A DNA stretch of 64,000 nt from UBA7672 sp030824255 (GTDB taxonomy: Bacteria; Pseudomonadota; Alphaproteobacteria; Caulobacterales; Hyphomonadaceae): assembly GCA_942493305.1 (NCBI GenBank), contig OW818686.1, positions 2,418,001 to 2,482,000 of the forward strand. Direction: 5' to 3'. Position numbers and translations under genes: made by a program. Below, in pieces: positions 24,130-33,602 of this stretch (position 1 is the first letter of the stretch; each line of letters opens with the position of its first letter). Under the pieces are notes generated by a model that saw only the letters and a program-made list of their open reading frames with translations, had not been told where the DNA came from and searched no databases.

Positions 24130-24636
24130 ATGTCGATTTCGATGTACACGGCCAGCGCGCCGGTCTTCCTGCGCATGCTCGGAAACCTGGACAAGCTGCT
24201 GGAAAAGGCCGAGGCCAACGCGAAGGAACGTGGCTTCGACGCCAATATTCTCGTCAATCAGCGTCTCGCGCCCGACATGCGTCCGCTGTCATCACAGATC
24301 CAGCTCGCCAGCGACAGCGCCAAGGGCGCTATCGCCCGCCTGTCCGGTAGCGCGCCGCCGTCCATGCCGGATACCGAAACGACGATCGCTGAACTCCGCG
24401 CCCGTATCGCCGCCACGATCGACTATGTGAAAAGCGTGCCTGCGAGCGCCATCGATGGTTCGGAGGAAAAAGACGTCGTCCTGAAGACGCCGAACGGCGA
24501 AATTCCCTTCAAGGGCCTCGGCTTCCTCACCGGCTTTGCTCTTCCGAACTTCCTCTTCCACGTCTCCATTGCCTACGCCATCCTCCGTCACAACGGCGTT
24601 CCCATCGGTAAAATGGATTTCCTCGGTCGAGGCTGA
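24130..24636 (+). CDS. DUF1993 family protein, 168 aa
   Basis: The whole length fits DUF1993: start SISMYTASAPVFLRMLGNLD, the middle LVNQRLAPDMRPLSSQIQLA, and the end FLFHVSIAYAILRHNGVPIG followed by KMDFLG. The end block is shared with the second copy at 57453-57965. The family resembles the DinB-like four-helix bundle; function unknown. ATG 24130 is preceded by AAGAGGACGG. It stands alone, with REP-like hairpins after it. Confidence 0.88.
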   Translation: MSISMYTASAPVFLRMLGNLDKLLEKAEANAKERGFDANILVNQRLAPDMRPLSSQIQLASDSAKGAIARLSGSAPPSMPDTETTIAELRARIAATIDYVKSVPASAIDGSEEKDVVLKTPNGEIPFKGLGFLTGFALPNFLFHVSIAYAILRHNGVPIGKMDFLGRG

Positions 24637-24646
24637 ACCACAGCTT

Positions 24647-24747
24647 GTCATCCCGGAAGCGCGCAGCGCTATCCGGGACCCATTTCACGATCCATGAGGA
24701 TGGTTGAATGGGTTCCGGGTCCGCGCCGCGCATCGCCCGGGATGACA
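24647..24747. repeat. REP/BIME-like hairpin pair
   Basis: GTCATCCCGG at 24647 and CCGGGATGAC ending at 24747 are inverted. The inner parts ATCCGGGACCCA and TGGGTTCCGGGT pair less perfectly. It shares TCATCCCGGAAGCGCG with the terminator at 11538. Confidence 0.7.
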
Positions 24748-24898
24748 GCTGGACTGGCTGGCAGAGTAGCGATCAAGGTGAGCAGGCCCGAATGGCCGCC
24801 TGCGAAGCTGGCGGATATTCGCTTGCGCACCGCGTGTTTGCGACTAGCCACCCAGCCCACAATCCCCGAAACTCCTGCCACGATTCCGGGAGCAGGGC

Positions 24899-25582
24899 AT
24901 GACGTGGCTCGATGGCGGCGCGCTCGCCTTCTTCATCTTCGCCTGGTGGTTTCTCAGCTGGCTGATCGACCATTCGCCGTGGCACAGGCTCACGCTCTCG
25001 GCGGGCATGAAGACGCAGCGCCGTGAGTGGATGAAGCGCATGGCGTCGCGCGAAATCCGCCTCGTCGACGCCAACATCATCACAGGCTTGCAGCAGGCGA
25101 CATCCTTCTTCGCCTCAACCGCGCTGCTCGCAGTCGGCGCCGGCTTTGCGTTGCTCACCGCGGCTGACACCATCATCGGCGCGTTCGAGGAAAGCGTCGT
25201 CCACCTGCATATCGACCGGGCTTCGTTCTACATGAAGACCGGCGTGCTGATGGCGCTCTATGCCTACGCCTTCTTCAAGTTCGGCTGGGCCTATCGCCTG
25301 TTCAACTACTCGGCCGTCATGCTTGCCGCCACGCCCGAAGCCGGACAGCCAGGCGCGGAAGACGCAGCAAAAGACGTGGCCGAGATGAACATCGCCGCCG
25401 CCAGCCAGTTCACCCATGGCCTGCGCGCCTTCTTCCTCGCCATCGCCATTCTCGCCTGGTTCGTGACGTGGTGGACCTTCGTGATCGCCACGCTGGTCAT
25501 CTTCCTCTCCCTCGCCAACCGCCAGTTCGGCTCCCGCGCCCGCCACATCGCCCAACTCGCTCACAAGAGACTGGGCGCCTGA
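24899..25582 (+). CDS. DUF599 family membrane protein, 227 aa
   Basis: Four hydrophobic segments are visible, at about residues 8-24, 72-90, 112-128 and 185-212. The motif WHRLTLSAGMKTQRREWMKR with DANIITGLQQATSFFASTAL is the conserved loop of DUF599 proteins, which are inner-membrane proteins of unknown function. The last part (RQFGSRARHIAQLAHKRLG) is a basic tail. A GGGAG ribosome site precedes the ATG. Confidence 0.87.
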   Translation: MTWLDGGALAFFIFAWWFLSWLIDHSPWHRLTLSAGMKTQRREWMKRMASREIRLVDANIITGLQQATSFFASTALLAVGAGFALLTAADTIIGAFEESVVHLHIDRASFYMKTGVLMALYAYAFFKFGWAYRLFNYSAVMLAATPEAGQPGAEDAAKDVAEMNIAAASQFTHGLRAFFLAIAILAWFVTWWTFVIATLVIFLSLANRQFGSRARHIAQLAHKRLGA

Positions 25583-25656
25583 TCCCATCGAAGTGTGTCG
25601 ACGACGCGCTTCAAGCAGCCGCCGGCAAAGCCAGCGGATCGCACCACGAATCCTCT

Positions 25657-26358
25657 CCCGGCGGTCCAATGTGCCAAACTCGGGGGAAAGTCGTTGTCCA
25701 GATCCGGAGGAAACAGAAATCAGATTCCCCGATCTTCCAACGCATTAGTCAGAAATTCCGGGGGAAGCCCACATCCAGATTCGGCCGGGTTCTGCGCGCA
25801 CTCACACTGCAGCCCATGCAGTTCGAAGCACACCAGCCCGAACACCACACCAACGCGACCAGCCAAAGCTGGCCCGCGCCCCTCACCATGTTCATCGCCT
25901 GGCTCGCCGCTCTCCTCGCTCGCATCACCCGCCTCAACACCATCCGCCGCACCACGAAGTTCAAATCGACTTGGCGCGATAACTGGCCCGGCCTCCGCCA
26001 AAGCGAATGGCACCGCGACCTGATGCTTACCCAGGGCGCAGCGCTCCTGCTCTCCGGCAAGACGCTCGACGACGCCGATTTCGTCGACCATCCCATGCCC
26101 GCCGATTACGGCGGCCCTTGCCCCAAATCCCCCTATGAAATGAAACGCCGCTTCGCCGTCATCGCCGACTGGCTCCGCGATCCTGAAGCTCACATCCACC
26201 GCCACGCCGCGCGCATCGCGAAGCGTGCCGCGCTGACTTCAGAACCGCGCGTCGCCCTCATGCTGAGCAGCGACCGCAGGGAGCTGTGCGTTCATCGCGA
26301 GCCCGTCGAAGGATCGAACCACGCGGGCGGGCTCGCCAACGCCCGCGCCCCGCCCAAC
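25657..26358. repeat. 0.7-kb repeat, copy A
   Basis: About 702 bp similar to the inverted copy at 34731-35429. Similarity starts in CCCGGCGGTCCAATGTG, continues through about 160 bp of upstream non-coding sequence and most of a coding frame, and ends in a GAGCCCGTCGAAGGATCG REP-like tail. Coding differences are mostly conservative. Confidence 0.8.
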
Positions 26359-26406
26359 AGCCCCCGACTGCCGATTGCCTGCGGCTTCAGCGCCTCGCGC
26401 GTCTGA
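25816..26406 (+). CDS. Repeat-encoded hypothetical protein, copy A, 196 aa
   Basis: Starts MQFEAHQPEHHTNA, then a hydrophobic segment (LTMFIAWLAALLARI) and a conserved soluble core LRQSEWHRDLMLTQGAALLL and ADYGGPCPKSPYEMKRRFAV. It ends in a low-complexity tail derived from REP-like DNA. The copy at 35270 differs mainly in the first 40 residues, while the core is almost identical, which suggests the frame is coding and under selection. I recognise no family. The start ATG has no clear ribosome site, so translation is not proven. Confidence 0.5.
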   Translation: MQFEAHQPEHHTNATSQSWPAPLTMFIAWLAALLARITRLNTIRRTTKFKSTWRDNWPGLRQSEWHRDLMLTQGAALLLSGKTLDDADFVDHPMPADYGGPCPKSPYEMKRRFAVIADWLRDPEAHIHRHAARIAKRAALTSEPRVALMLSSDRRELCVHREPVEGSNHAGGLANARAPPNSPRLPIACGFSASRV

Positions 26407-26571
26407 AGTCGCTCCCGCGCGCCTGCTGCCCACGCTAGAGGCGCCTGCCAGCCGCTCGCCAGATCCACACAAAACCGCAACAAAATTACCCCACGCAAAT
26501 GTCGCCGGGTACCGCTTGCCACCATGCCCGACCACGGGTCAATTTGGGGCAGGGACGGACAGGGCGGCGAT

Positions 26572-27978
26572 ATGGACGGCCACACCACACAGCAGTCCGA
26601 AGCGGCCCGGCTCCTTGAGCTGCAAACCGCTGCGCAACGCAAGGAAGGCTCGCCGCCGTCCCGCGTCCGGATCGACCGGCTTTACCAGCTCGAAGACATG
26701 GTCCGCAAACGCACCGAGGTCTTTGCCGGCGCGATCTCCAGCGATTTCGGCAACCGTTCGCGATTCGAAACGGACCTGCTCGAAACCATGGTCACCATCT
26801 CGGCCATCCGTCATGCGCGGAAGAATGTGAAATGGTGGATGCAGCCGAGCTACCAGGAAGTCGCCCTGAATTTCTGGCCGGGCGCCGCACTGGTGCGGCC
26901 CGAGCCGCTGGGCGTCGTCGGAATCATTTCGCCGTGGAACTACCCGCTGCAACTCGCCATCGCCCCCCTGGTCGATGCGATCGCCGCCGGGAACCGCGTC
27001 GTCATCAAGCCGTCCGAGCACACGCCCGCCTTCAGCGAGCTTCTGCAGCGCGCGGTGAAGGAAACCTTTGACGAAGATGAAGTCGCCGTCGTCCTTGGCG
27101 GTCCGGAGGTCGCGGCCGACTTCACGCGTTTGCCGTTCGACCATCTCGTCTTTACCGGCTCCACCGCGCTCGGCCGCAAGGTCGCCTCAGCCGCCGCCGA
27201 AAACCTCACCCCCACGACGCTCGAACTCGGCGGAAAATCCCCCGCCGTGATCTGCCCAACGGCGTCGATGTCGAAAGCGGTGAAGGCCATCGCCTATGGC
27301 AAGTTCATCAACGCCGGCCAGACCTGCATCGCGCCCGACTATGTCCTGGCTCCGCGTGAGCGGATGATCGAGGTGGCGGAGCTCATCATCGCCGAAGCCA
27401 AGCGCGCCTATCCCACCCTCGGCGCGGATTACTCCAGTATCATCACCGAGCGCTCCTTCGACCGCCTCACAGCGGCGATCACCGAAGCCGAGATCGGCGG
27501 CGCCAAGGTCCTTCGCCATCCCGTCTCTTCGGATCGCTCGCGACGCATCCTGTCGCCCGCAGTCGTCCTCGATCCTCCGCAGGAATCGATGCTCGCGCGC
27601 GAGGAGATTTTCGGACCCGTCCTCCCCATCATCGGCTACGACACGCTCGACGACGCCATCGACTGGATCCGCACCCACCCCCACCCCCTCTCCCTCTACA
27701 TCTTCGCCGAAGACCACAAGGAACAGAACCGAGTGCTCGATCGCACGCAGTCGGGCGGCGTCACCGTCAATGGGACGTTGCTACATGTCGCGCAGGAAGG
27801 CCTGCCGTTCGGCGGGGTAGGGGCCAGCGGCTGGGGCGCCTATCACGGCAAGTCCGGCTTCGACCGCTTTACCCATCAACGCGCTGTCTTCCGCACGCGT
27901 TTCTTCAACGCCGCCACACTTCTTGCGCCCCCCTATGGGCCGCGCGCGAAGCGGCTGCTAAGATTCCTTATGCGGTAG
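26572..27978 (+). CDS. Coniferyl-aldehyde-type aldehyde dehydrogenase, 468 aa
   Basis: ALDH superfamily: SPWNYPLQLAIAPLVDAIAA and FTGSTALGRKVASAA (NAD binding), active-site Glu in LELGGKSPAV (E218), nucleophile C252 in NAGQTCIAPDY and C-terminal EEIFGPVLPII. The end region GGVTVNGTLLHVAQEGLPFG followed by GVGASGWGAYHGK is typical of coniferyl aldehyde dehydrogenase (CalB) and relatives. An oxidised substrate such as an aromatic or medium-chain aldehyde is plausible. ATG 26572 is preferred because of AGGGCGG upstream; ATG 26524 lacks a ribosome site. Confidence 0.9.
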   Translation: MDGHTTQQSEAARLLELQTAAQRKEGSPPSRVRIDRLYQLEDMVRKRTEVFAGAISSDFGNRSRFETDLLETMVTISAIRHARKNVKWWMQPSYQEVALNFWPGAALVRPEPLGVVGIISPWNYPLQLAIAPLVDAIAAGNRVVIKPSEHTPAFSELLQRAVKETFDEDEVAVVLGGPEVAADFTRLPFDHLVFTGSTALGRKVASAAAENLTPTTLELGGKSPAVICPTASMSKAVKAIAYGKFINAGQTCIAPDYVLAPRERMIEVAELIIAEAKRAYPTLGADYSSIITERSFDRLTAAITEAEIGGAKVLRHPVSSDRSRRILSPAVVLDPPQESMLAREEIFGPVLPIIGYDTLDDAIDWIRTHPHPLSLYIFAEDHKEQNRVLDRTQSGGVTVNGTLLHVAQEGLPFGGVGASGWGAYHGKSGFDRFTHQRAVFRTRFFNAATLLAPPYGPRAKRLLRFLMR

Positions 27979-27989
27979 CGACGCCGTGC

Positions 27990-29183
27990 TTACTGGTGAT
28001 CTCTCAGGCCAAGCACGCGCTTGGCGACCACATTGAGATTTACCTCGGATGTGCCGCCTTCGATCGAGTTACCCTTGGCTCGGAGCATCGAACGTGTCGA
28101 CATGATCTCACCTGACTTGAAGCCGTCGCCTTCCCATCCGAGACCCTGATAGCCCATCGCCTCGACTTGAAGCTCAGTTTTGGTCTGGTTCATCTTGGCG
28201 GCGGCATACTTGATGATCGACGTGCCGGGACCAACATCAGCGCCCGCTTTCGCCATTTCCGTGTTGCGCGCGATCGTCAGCAGGAAGGCGTGTTCATACA
28301 TCATCGACTTGGTGATGCGGCTTCGCAGGTCGCCATCGGCAAGGGCGCCATCTTTCGTGCCGACATACTTCTTGGCAATATCGGCCAGCGACGGGCCCGA
28401 ATTGCGGTCAGCGCCAAAGCCGGTGGCGGATATGTTCTGTCGCTCATATTGCAGCAGGCGCTTGGCGATATCCCAGCCCTTGCCCGGCGTGCCGACGAGT
28501 TGCTCTTTTGGAATCTTCACATCCGTGAAGAAGGTTTCGCAGAACGGCGACGAGCCAGAGATCAGCAGGATCGGTCGCGTCTCCACGCCGGGCGTCGTCA
28601 TGTCAAACAGCACGAAGGAGATGCCTTCATGCTTTTTCGTAAAGTCAGTCCGAACGAGACAGAAGATCCAGTCCGCGTGGTTGGCGTAGGATGTCCATAT
28701 CTTCGAGCCGTTGATCAGCCAATGATCGCCATTGTCCTCGCACTTGGTCTGTAGCGAGGCGAGGTCGGAGCCGGCGCCAGGCTCGGAATAACCCTGGCAC
28801 CAGCGCGTGCGACCATGGACGATATCGGGCAGAAAGCGCTTCTTCTGTTCCTCGTTGGCATATTCGAGCAGCACAGGGCCAAGCATCCACAGGCCGAACG
28901 AGGCGAGCGGCGACCGCGCATTGATCCGCTTCATCTCCTGGTCGAGCACGATGATTTCGGATTTGGAAAGCCCGCCGCCGCCGTACTCCTTCGGCCAGCC
29001 CGGCGCCGTCCATCCTTTGCCGGCCATACGCTCCAGCCAGATCTTGGAGTCGGGGTTCTTGAAAACCTGATTGCGGCCTCCCCAGACAACCTCTTCTTCA
29101 GCCATCGGCGTCCGCATCGAGGGGGGGCAGTTCTCCTCGAGCCAGGCGCGAGTTTCTGCGCGGAACGTCTCAAGGTCGGCCAT
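27990..29183 (-). CDS. Acyl-CoA dehydrogenase, 397 aa
   Basis: N-terminal RAWLEENCPPSM and WTAPGWPKEYGGGGLS, middle QGYSEPGAGSDLASLQT and KIWTSYANHADW (FAD and substrate contact), and the C-terminal end GNSIEGGTSEVNLNVVAKR. It is a full-length FadE-type acyl-CoA dehydrogenase. ATG 29183 has GGAG seven bases upstream and is chosen over ATG 29189, which is too close to it. It is convergent with the aldehyde dehydrogenase gene. Confidence 0.92.
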   Translation of the reverse strand: MADLETFRAETRAWLEENCPPSMRTPMAEEEVVWGGRNQVFKNPDSKIWLERMAGKGWTAPGWPKEYGGGGLSKSEIIVLDQEMKRINARSPLASFGLWMLGPVLLEYANEEQKKRFLPDIVHGRTRWCQGYSEPGAGSDLASLQTKCEDNGDHWLINGSKIWTSYANHADWIFCLVRTDFTKKHEGISFVLFDMTTPGVETRPILLISGSSPFCETFFTDVKIPKEQLVGTPGKGWDIAKRLLQYERQNISATGFGADRNSGPSLADIAKKYVGTKDGALADGDLRSRITKSMMYEHAFLLTIARNTEMAKAGADVGPGTSIIKYAAAKMNQTKTELQVEAMGYQGLGWEGDGFKSGEIMSTRSMLRAKGNSIEGGTSEVNLNVVAKRVLGLRDHQ

Positions 29184-29256
29184 GGTCATCTCCGGTGTGC
29201 GCGAAATGGCTAAAGGCGGGCGCCCGAGGGGTCAAGCATCTGCCGCTCATTGTGGC

Positions 29257-29493
29257 TCAGGGGGCAGGATACCCGCTCAACGTGCGCTGCCCTGTATGGA
29301 TACCCATCAGACCCAGTATGTGGATCAGCAAGAAAATTGCCGCAGTCGCAGCGAAGACCGTGACCAGCGGCCAGGATATCCACTGCGCGTTGAGGCTATC
29401 CTTGCGTGGCCTGCCGGACTTCCAGCCCGCAAATGCCGCGAGTCCAGCAAAGCCGACAAACCCACACACTGTCAGGATCCAATCCATGTCCAT
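29257..29493 (-). CDS. Small two-span membrane protein, 78 aa
   Basis: MDMDWILTVCGFVGFAGLAA forms one membrane segment, then the loop GWKSGRPRKDS, then a second segment WPLVTVFAATAAIFLLIHIL and a short tail. No family recognised. An ATG at 29487 is an alternative start. It lies between an acyl-CoA dehydrogenase and a glycosyltransferase gene in the same orientation. Confidence 0.55.
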   Translation of the reverse strand: MDMDWILTVCGFVGFAGLAAFAGWKSGRPRKDSLNAQWISWPLVTVFAATAAIFLLIHILGLMGIHTGQRTLSGYPAP

Positions 29494-29583
29494 TCTGAAG
29501 GGATGTCGTGAGCCCCATGGACAGGCAAGGCCGAGAGCCAGAAAACATGCTGGGGCCAAACATCACGCTGGATATCTTGCCTG

Positions 29584-31152
29584 CTAATGGAAAAATTCGA
29601 AATGCAGCTGCGCTCCGCTTTCATTTGGCGGCTGCGGCCGCTCTTCTCTAACGCCGCCAGTTGGCCGCGACTTTGTTACCCCGTGCTGCGTCTTTGCCCA
29701 AAAGTGCGGCTTCAGCTTCATCTCGACCAAGGCGCGAAGCATCGCCAATGACTGCAGCGGCCAGTAAAGCGGCATCGTGATGATCGTACCAAGCGTGGCG
29801 TGCTTTGATCGGGAGGTAAGCGCCGCCAACACGGCGCTGAGATAGCCCAATCCGGCCATGCCCCAGTGCCATGCTTCAACACTCTGGAAAAGGAACAGGC
29901 TTGCCGCGATCCAGAGATAGAGCGGTCCATGCAGGATAGAGGCGAGAATGCCCCCTCCCAAAGTCAGATGAGTGGAGAGGTAGTTCACAGTTCCCATCTC
30001 ACGCATGGCGCGGATAGGGTGACGATTGAGAACCAGCCATGTCTGAAGGTGACCCTTCATCCAGCGAGAGCGTTGGCTACGCCACGCTTTCATTCGTACT
30101 GGAGCTTCCTCAAGCGTAGGTGGTGTTACCATTCCCGCGACATAGCCAAACCGCGCAAGCCGCATCCCAATGTCTGCATCCTCGGTGACGTTCCAGGCAT
30201 CCCAGCCGCCAACCTCCACAAGCGTGTCGCGGCGAAAATAGTTGCTTGTTCCGCCAAGCGGCACCGGTAGCCGAAGCTGCGCAAGCAGTGGCAGCCACAC
30301 AGAGAAATGAATTGCATACTCCAGCGCGAATTGCCGTGCGATCCAACTGTCCTTGCCGTTGTGGATCTGTAGGGGCGCCTGGACGACAGCGAGATTGCTC
30401 GGGCCTCTCAAAAAAGCTGCCATCGCGGCACGCGGCTGATCCGCCGCCGGAAGGTCCTCGGCGTCGTAGATCGCAACAATGTCACCCTGAGCAAAAGCGA
30501 GGGCATAGTTAAGCGCCTTGGGCTTGGTGCGCGGCGCGCCGGGGGGAATCGGGATGACTTCGAAATGCTGCGGAAGTCTCTGTGCCTCGATCGCTGCGAT
30601 TGTCTCGGGATCGTCGGCCTCAACCAGCAACTTCACATCGAGCCGCCAGCTTGGATAATCCAGGCGCGATAGGGCTGCGATGAGATTTGGAACGACAGCT
30701 GCCTCGCGATAAAGTGGAACAAGTATCGTGAGTGTCATAAGTTCGTCGTTTCGCAGTCTGGCCTGAGCAGGCATCGGCTTGCGGCGCAGGGCGGCGACGA
30801 TCGTCCAGAAGCGCATTGCGATGATCAGTCCGAACGCAACGGCCACAGCAATCGCCAGCGCGCTGATCGCGGTTGCCGTTGCGAAGTAAAGCCAAGCGCC
30901 ATACCCACCAAACAGAAGTATTCCGATGATGCGCTGCTTTGCGTTGAGACCCCAGCGTGCGCTGAACTCTGGATGCTGTGAGGAAAGTCGTTCGCTCGCG
31001 GCGCCAAACGCCTGCGCCTCGGCAAGCCTGCGCTTGAAGAGGTCCTCCCGATCCCACGCGCGCACGGCCGCGCCGCGCGCCCGCGATGCGGTCACGCCCC
31101 AATCACTATCGAACAGGATAGCCCCCAAAGCCCAGGTTTTCCGTTGCCGCAA
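29584..31152 (-). CDS. Glycosyltransferase family 2, membrane-bound, about 500 aa
   Basis: Residues about 135-330 hold a GT2 domain: TILVPLYREAAVVPNLIAAL, the donor-binding aspartates in VAIYDAEDLPAADQ, a TEDADIGMRLARFGY acceptor motif, and RSQRSRWMKGHLQTW, the Q-x-x-RW motif of processive enzymes. Membrane segments occur at about 80-115 and four or so near the C-terminus. This resembles GT2 proteins of the cellulose-synthase/poly-GlcNAc type. The start is uncertain: TTG at 31152 lacks a ribosome site and immediately follows a stop, and GTG at 31095 is possible. A 16-bp palindrome (GCAACTGTTTAGTTGC, 31148-31163) overlaps the former. Confidence 0.88.
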   Translation of the reverse strand: MRQRKTWALGAILFDSDWGVTASRARGAAVRAWDREDLFKRRLAEAQAFGAASERLSSQHPEFSARWGLNAKQRIIGILLFGGYGAWLYFATATAISALAIAVAVAFGLIIAMRFWTIVAALRRKPMPAQARLRNDELMTLTILVPLYREAAVVPNLIAALSRLDYPSWRLDVKLLVEADDPETIAAIEAQRLPQHFEVIPIPPGAPRTKPKALNYALAFAQGDIVAIYDAEDLPAADQPRAAMAAFLRGPSNLAVVQAPLQIHNGKDSWIARQFALEYAIHFSVWLPLLAQLRLPVPLGGTSNYFRRDTLVEVGGWDAWNVTEDADIGMRLARFGYVAGMVTPPTLEEAPVRMKAWRSQRSRWMKGHLQTWLVLNRHPIRAMREMGTVNYLSTHLTLGGGILASILHGPLYLWIAASLFLFQSVEAWHWGMAGLGYLSAVLAALTSRSKHATLGTIITMPLYWPLQSLAMLRALVEMKLKPHFWAKTQHGVTKSRPTGGVREERPQPPNESGAQLHFEFFH

Positions 31153-31211
31153 CTAAACAGTTGCGTTCTAAACGAATCAAGCCCTGCGCGTGAAAACTCT
31201 TGAAAATTCTT

Positions 31212-33524
31212 CTAAGCGCGGCGGCGTAGGGTACGCACATTTCCGTCAAGGCCGGGCGCGCCTTCCTTGCGCTCTATCTCCGAAACCGGGATCGGACGGC
31301 TGTAGAGATAGCCCTGCACCTCGGTGCAACCGAGACTCGCCAGCATACTTGCCTGCTGCTCGTTCTCCACACCTTCGGCGGTGACACGCATACCAAGATC
31401 CCGCGCCAGCGAAATGATCGCGCGCACGATGGCCTGGTTCTCGATGGATGTGTCGATATCGCGAACGAAACGCTGGTCGATCTTGATCTTGTCGAAGGGG
31501 AAGGCTCGCAGATAGCTGAGCGACGAATATCCGGTACCGAAGTCGTCGAGTGCGATCTTGACGCCAAGTTCTCGTAAGGCGTGGAGTATACGGATGTTGT
31601 GCTCGGTTTCGTCCATCAGGACGCTTTCGACGATCTCGATCTCCAGACGACGCGGATCAAGTTGCGAGGCGGCGAGCGCGCTGACGACAGTGGACAACAG
31701 CGATGGGTTTTTCATCTGCGCGGGAGAGAGGTTGACGGCAACCGTCACGTCATCCTTCCATTGTGCTGCTTCAGCGATCGCCTTGCGGATTACCCATTCA
31801 CCGAGCGGTACGATAATGCCGGTTTCCTCGGCGCAGGAGATGAAGAGTGCGGGGGAAACCAAGCCATGGCCCGGCCGGTTCCAGCGCAGGAGAGTCTCGT
31901 AGCCGGACACCTTGTGAGTGCGCGTGTTCACCAGAGGCTGGAAGTAGACGTCCATTGCTTCGGCGGCGAGCGCGGAGCGAAGGTCTGTTTCCAGGTCAGC
32001 GCGAACGCGTGCGTCTTCCTCCATGCCCGGCTCGAAAAAGCGCGCGCAGCCGCGGCCCTGCGCTTTGGCGCGGTAGAGGGCGAGTTCGGCATTCTTCATC
32101 AGTATGGCGGGATCCGTCCCATTCTCCGGAGCCAGGGCTACCCCGACGCTGCCGCCGGCGAGGATTTCCTTGCCGTTGAGGTGAACCGGGGCGAGCAAAG
32201 CGTCGACGACAAGGTCTGCCAGTTCGACGGCCTCATCTGTCGCCATGTCGCGATGGAGGACGGCGAATTCGTCGCCGCCCAGCCGGGCGAGAAAGGCATT
32301 CTCGCCAATGCTGTCGCGCAGGCGTTCGGCGACCACCTTGAGGTATGCGTCGCCGGCAGGATGGCCCTGCGTATCGTTCAGTGTCTTGAAGTTGTCCATG
32401 TCGATCACGAACAGCGCGAAGCTTTCGTGAGTGATTTCGGCCGCCTGTTGAGCGATTTCCAGCTGACGTATCAGCATGACTCGATTGGGCAGGTCAGTCA
32501 GCGAGTCGTATTCCGTAACATACGCGATCCGCGCTTCAGCGTCGCGTGAGCGGGTGATATCGGAGCAGACGCCGCGCCAGCCGCCATCGGCGGTGGGCTG
32601 TCCGCTCATTGACCACCAGCCTTCGCGCTCTCCGATCGAGACGCGCAGCACCTCGTCGCGGAATGGTTTGCGTAGGGTGAGTAGGTCCTGAAGTTGGCGC
32701 ACGGACTCTGGTGCGAAGAGTGCGAGCAGGCTGCCGCCTTCGAGGACGTCGGACGGAAGATTGGCGGCGTCGGCGAAACGCTGCGAGGGGCGGGCGAGAC
32801 GGCCTTGGGTGTCGGCGCGCCAGAGCCAGTCGGCGGAGTGGGCTTCGAAGTCGTGGAGGAGAAGGTCTACCGTGTCCTTCGCTTCCTGCATGGCGGAGGT
32901 GGCGAGGAGGCGGCGGGTGTCGGCGGCGGAGGTGGCGGCGGCGAAGCGTTGCAGCGCCGTGATGCCGGCGGCGATCAGGAGGACGGCGTTGATCGACCAG
33001 ATGTGGCCGCCGATGAGAAGACCGAGGCTGGCGCCACCGCCAACGAGAAGCGAGTAGCCGAGGGAGGCCACCGGATAGGATGAATGGAGGAGGGCGCCGA
33101 CGCAGAGGATGGCGGCGGTGAAGAGGCCCAGCAGCAGGCCCTGCTCCGGACCGCTGGAGGCGATCAGAGCGGCAATGATGGCGCCCCAGAGCGCGCCGGA
33201 AAAAAGCGTGTAGCGAACGATGCGGCCATCTTCGACGGCGCCCTCGATCTGGCCTTCAGGGCGGCGCGACTCGCGCATGCGGATGAAGATCAGGACCGCG
33301 CTGGTGTAGCACCACACGAAAACCAGCGGCATCGCCGGCTCGTTCCAGAACGCGAAGGTGAGCACCACGGCGTTGAGGAGGGAGTAGATCGCGGCGAGGG
33401 GGGCGAGGGCGTGGAAGGCGCGGCGGCGCGATGCGCTGACGGCGGCCTGATGCTCGGCGGGGATATCCACCTCGCCGAGGAAGATGCTGCGAAGGCCTGA
33501 AAGGCGCACGATAACCCCACCCAT
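31212..33524 (-). CDS. GGDEF-EAL cyclic-di-GMP protein with membrane sensor, 770 aa
   Basis: About six membrane segments cover residues 35-195. A PAS-like region follows (about 220-345, SADWLWRADTQGRL, then SGQPTADGGWRGVCSDITR). The diguanylate cyclase domain has LGGDEFAVL at about 413-421, so the active site is intact. The phosphodiesterase domain shows YETLLRW near 541 (EAL replaced by ETL; the catalytic Glu is kept), with LDDFGTGYSSLSYLR, KIDQRFV and AEGVENE also intact. It may therefore make or break c-di-GMP. The PAS-like part shows no heme or flavin ligand that I can place. Confidence 0.95.
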   Translation of the reverse strand: MGGVIVRLSGLRSIFLGEVDIPAEHQAAVSASRRRAFHALAPLAAIYSLLNAVVLTFAFWNEPAMPLVFVWCYTSAVLIFIRMRESRRPEGQIEGAVEDGRIVRYTLFSGALWGAIIAALIASSGPEQGLLLGLFTAAILCVGALLHSSYPVASLGYSLLVGGGASLGLLIGGHIWSINAVLLIAAGITALQRFAAATSAADTRRLLATSAMQEAKDTVDLLLHDFEAHSADWLWRADTQGRLARPSQRFADAANLPSDVLEGGSLLALFAPESVRQLQDLLTLRKPFRDEVLRVSIGEREGWWSMSGQPTADGGWRGVCSDITRSRDAEARIAYVTEYDSLTDLPNRVMLIRQLEIAQQAAEITHESFALFVIDMDNFKTLNDTQGHPAGDAYLKVVAERLRDSIGENAFLARLGGDEFAVLHRDMATDEAVELADLVVDALLAPVHLNGKEILAGGSVGVALAPENGTDPAILMKNAELALYRAKAQGRGCARFFEPGMEEDARVRADLETDLRSALAAEAMDVYFQPLVNTRTHKVSGYETLLRWNRPGHGLVSPALFISCAEETGIIVPLGEWVIRKAIAEAAQWKDDVTVAVNLSPAQMKNPSLLSTVVSALAASQLDPRRLEIEIVESVLMDETEHNIRILHALRELGVKIALDDFGTGYSSLSYLRAFPFDKIKIDQRFVRDIDTSIENQAIVRAIISLARDLGMRVTAEGVENEQQASMLASLGCTEVQGYLYSRPIPVSEIERKEGAPGLDGNVRTLRRRA

Positions 33525-33602
33525 TGGCGCCGAATGAACACAGGGCGCCGGATGAGACTGTCAAAACAAGGTCGATATCACGTCAAAGCGGTACATTAAA
33601 TT

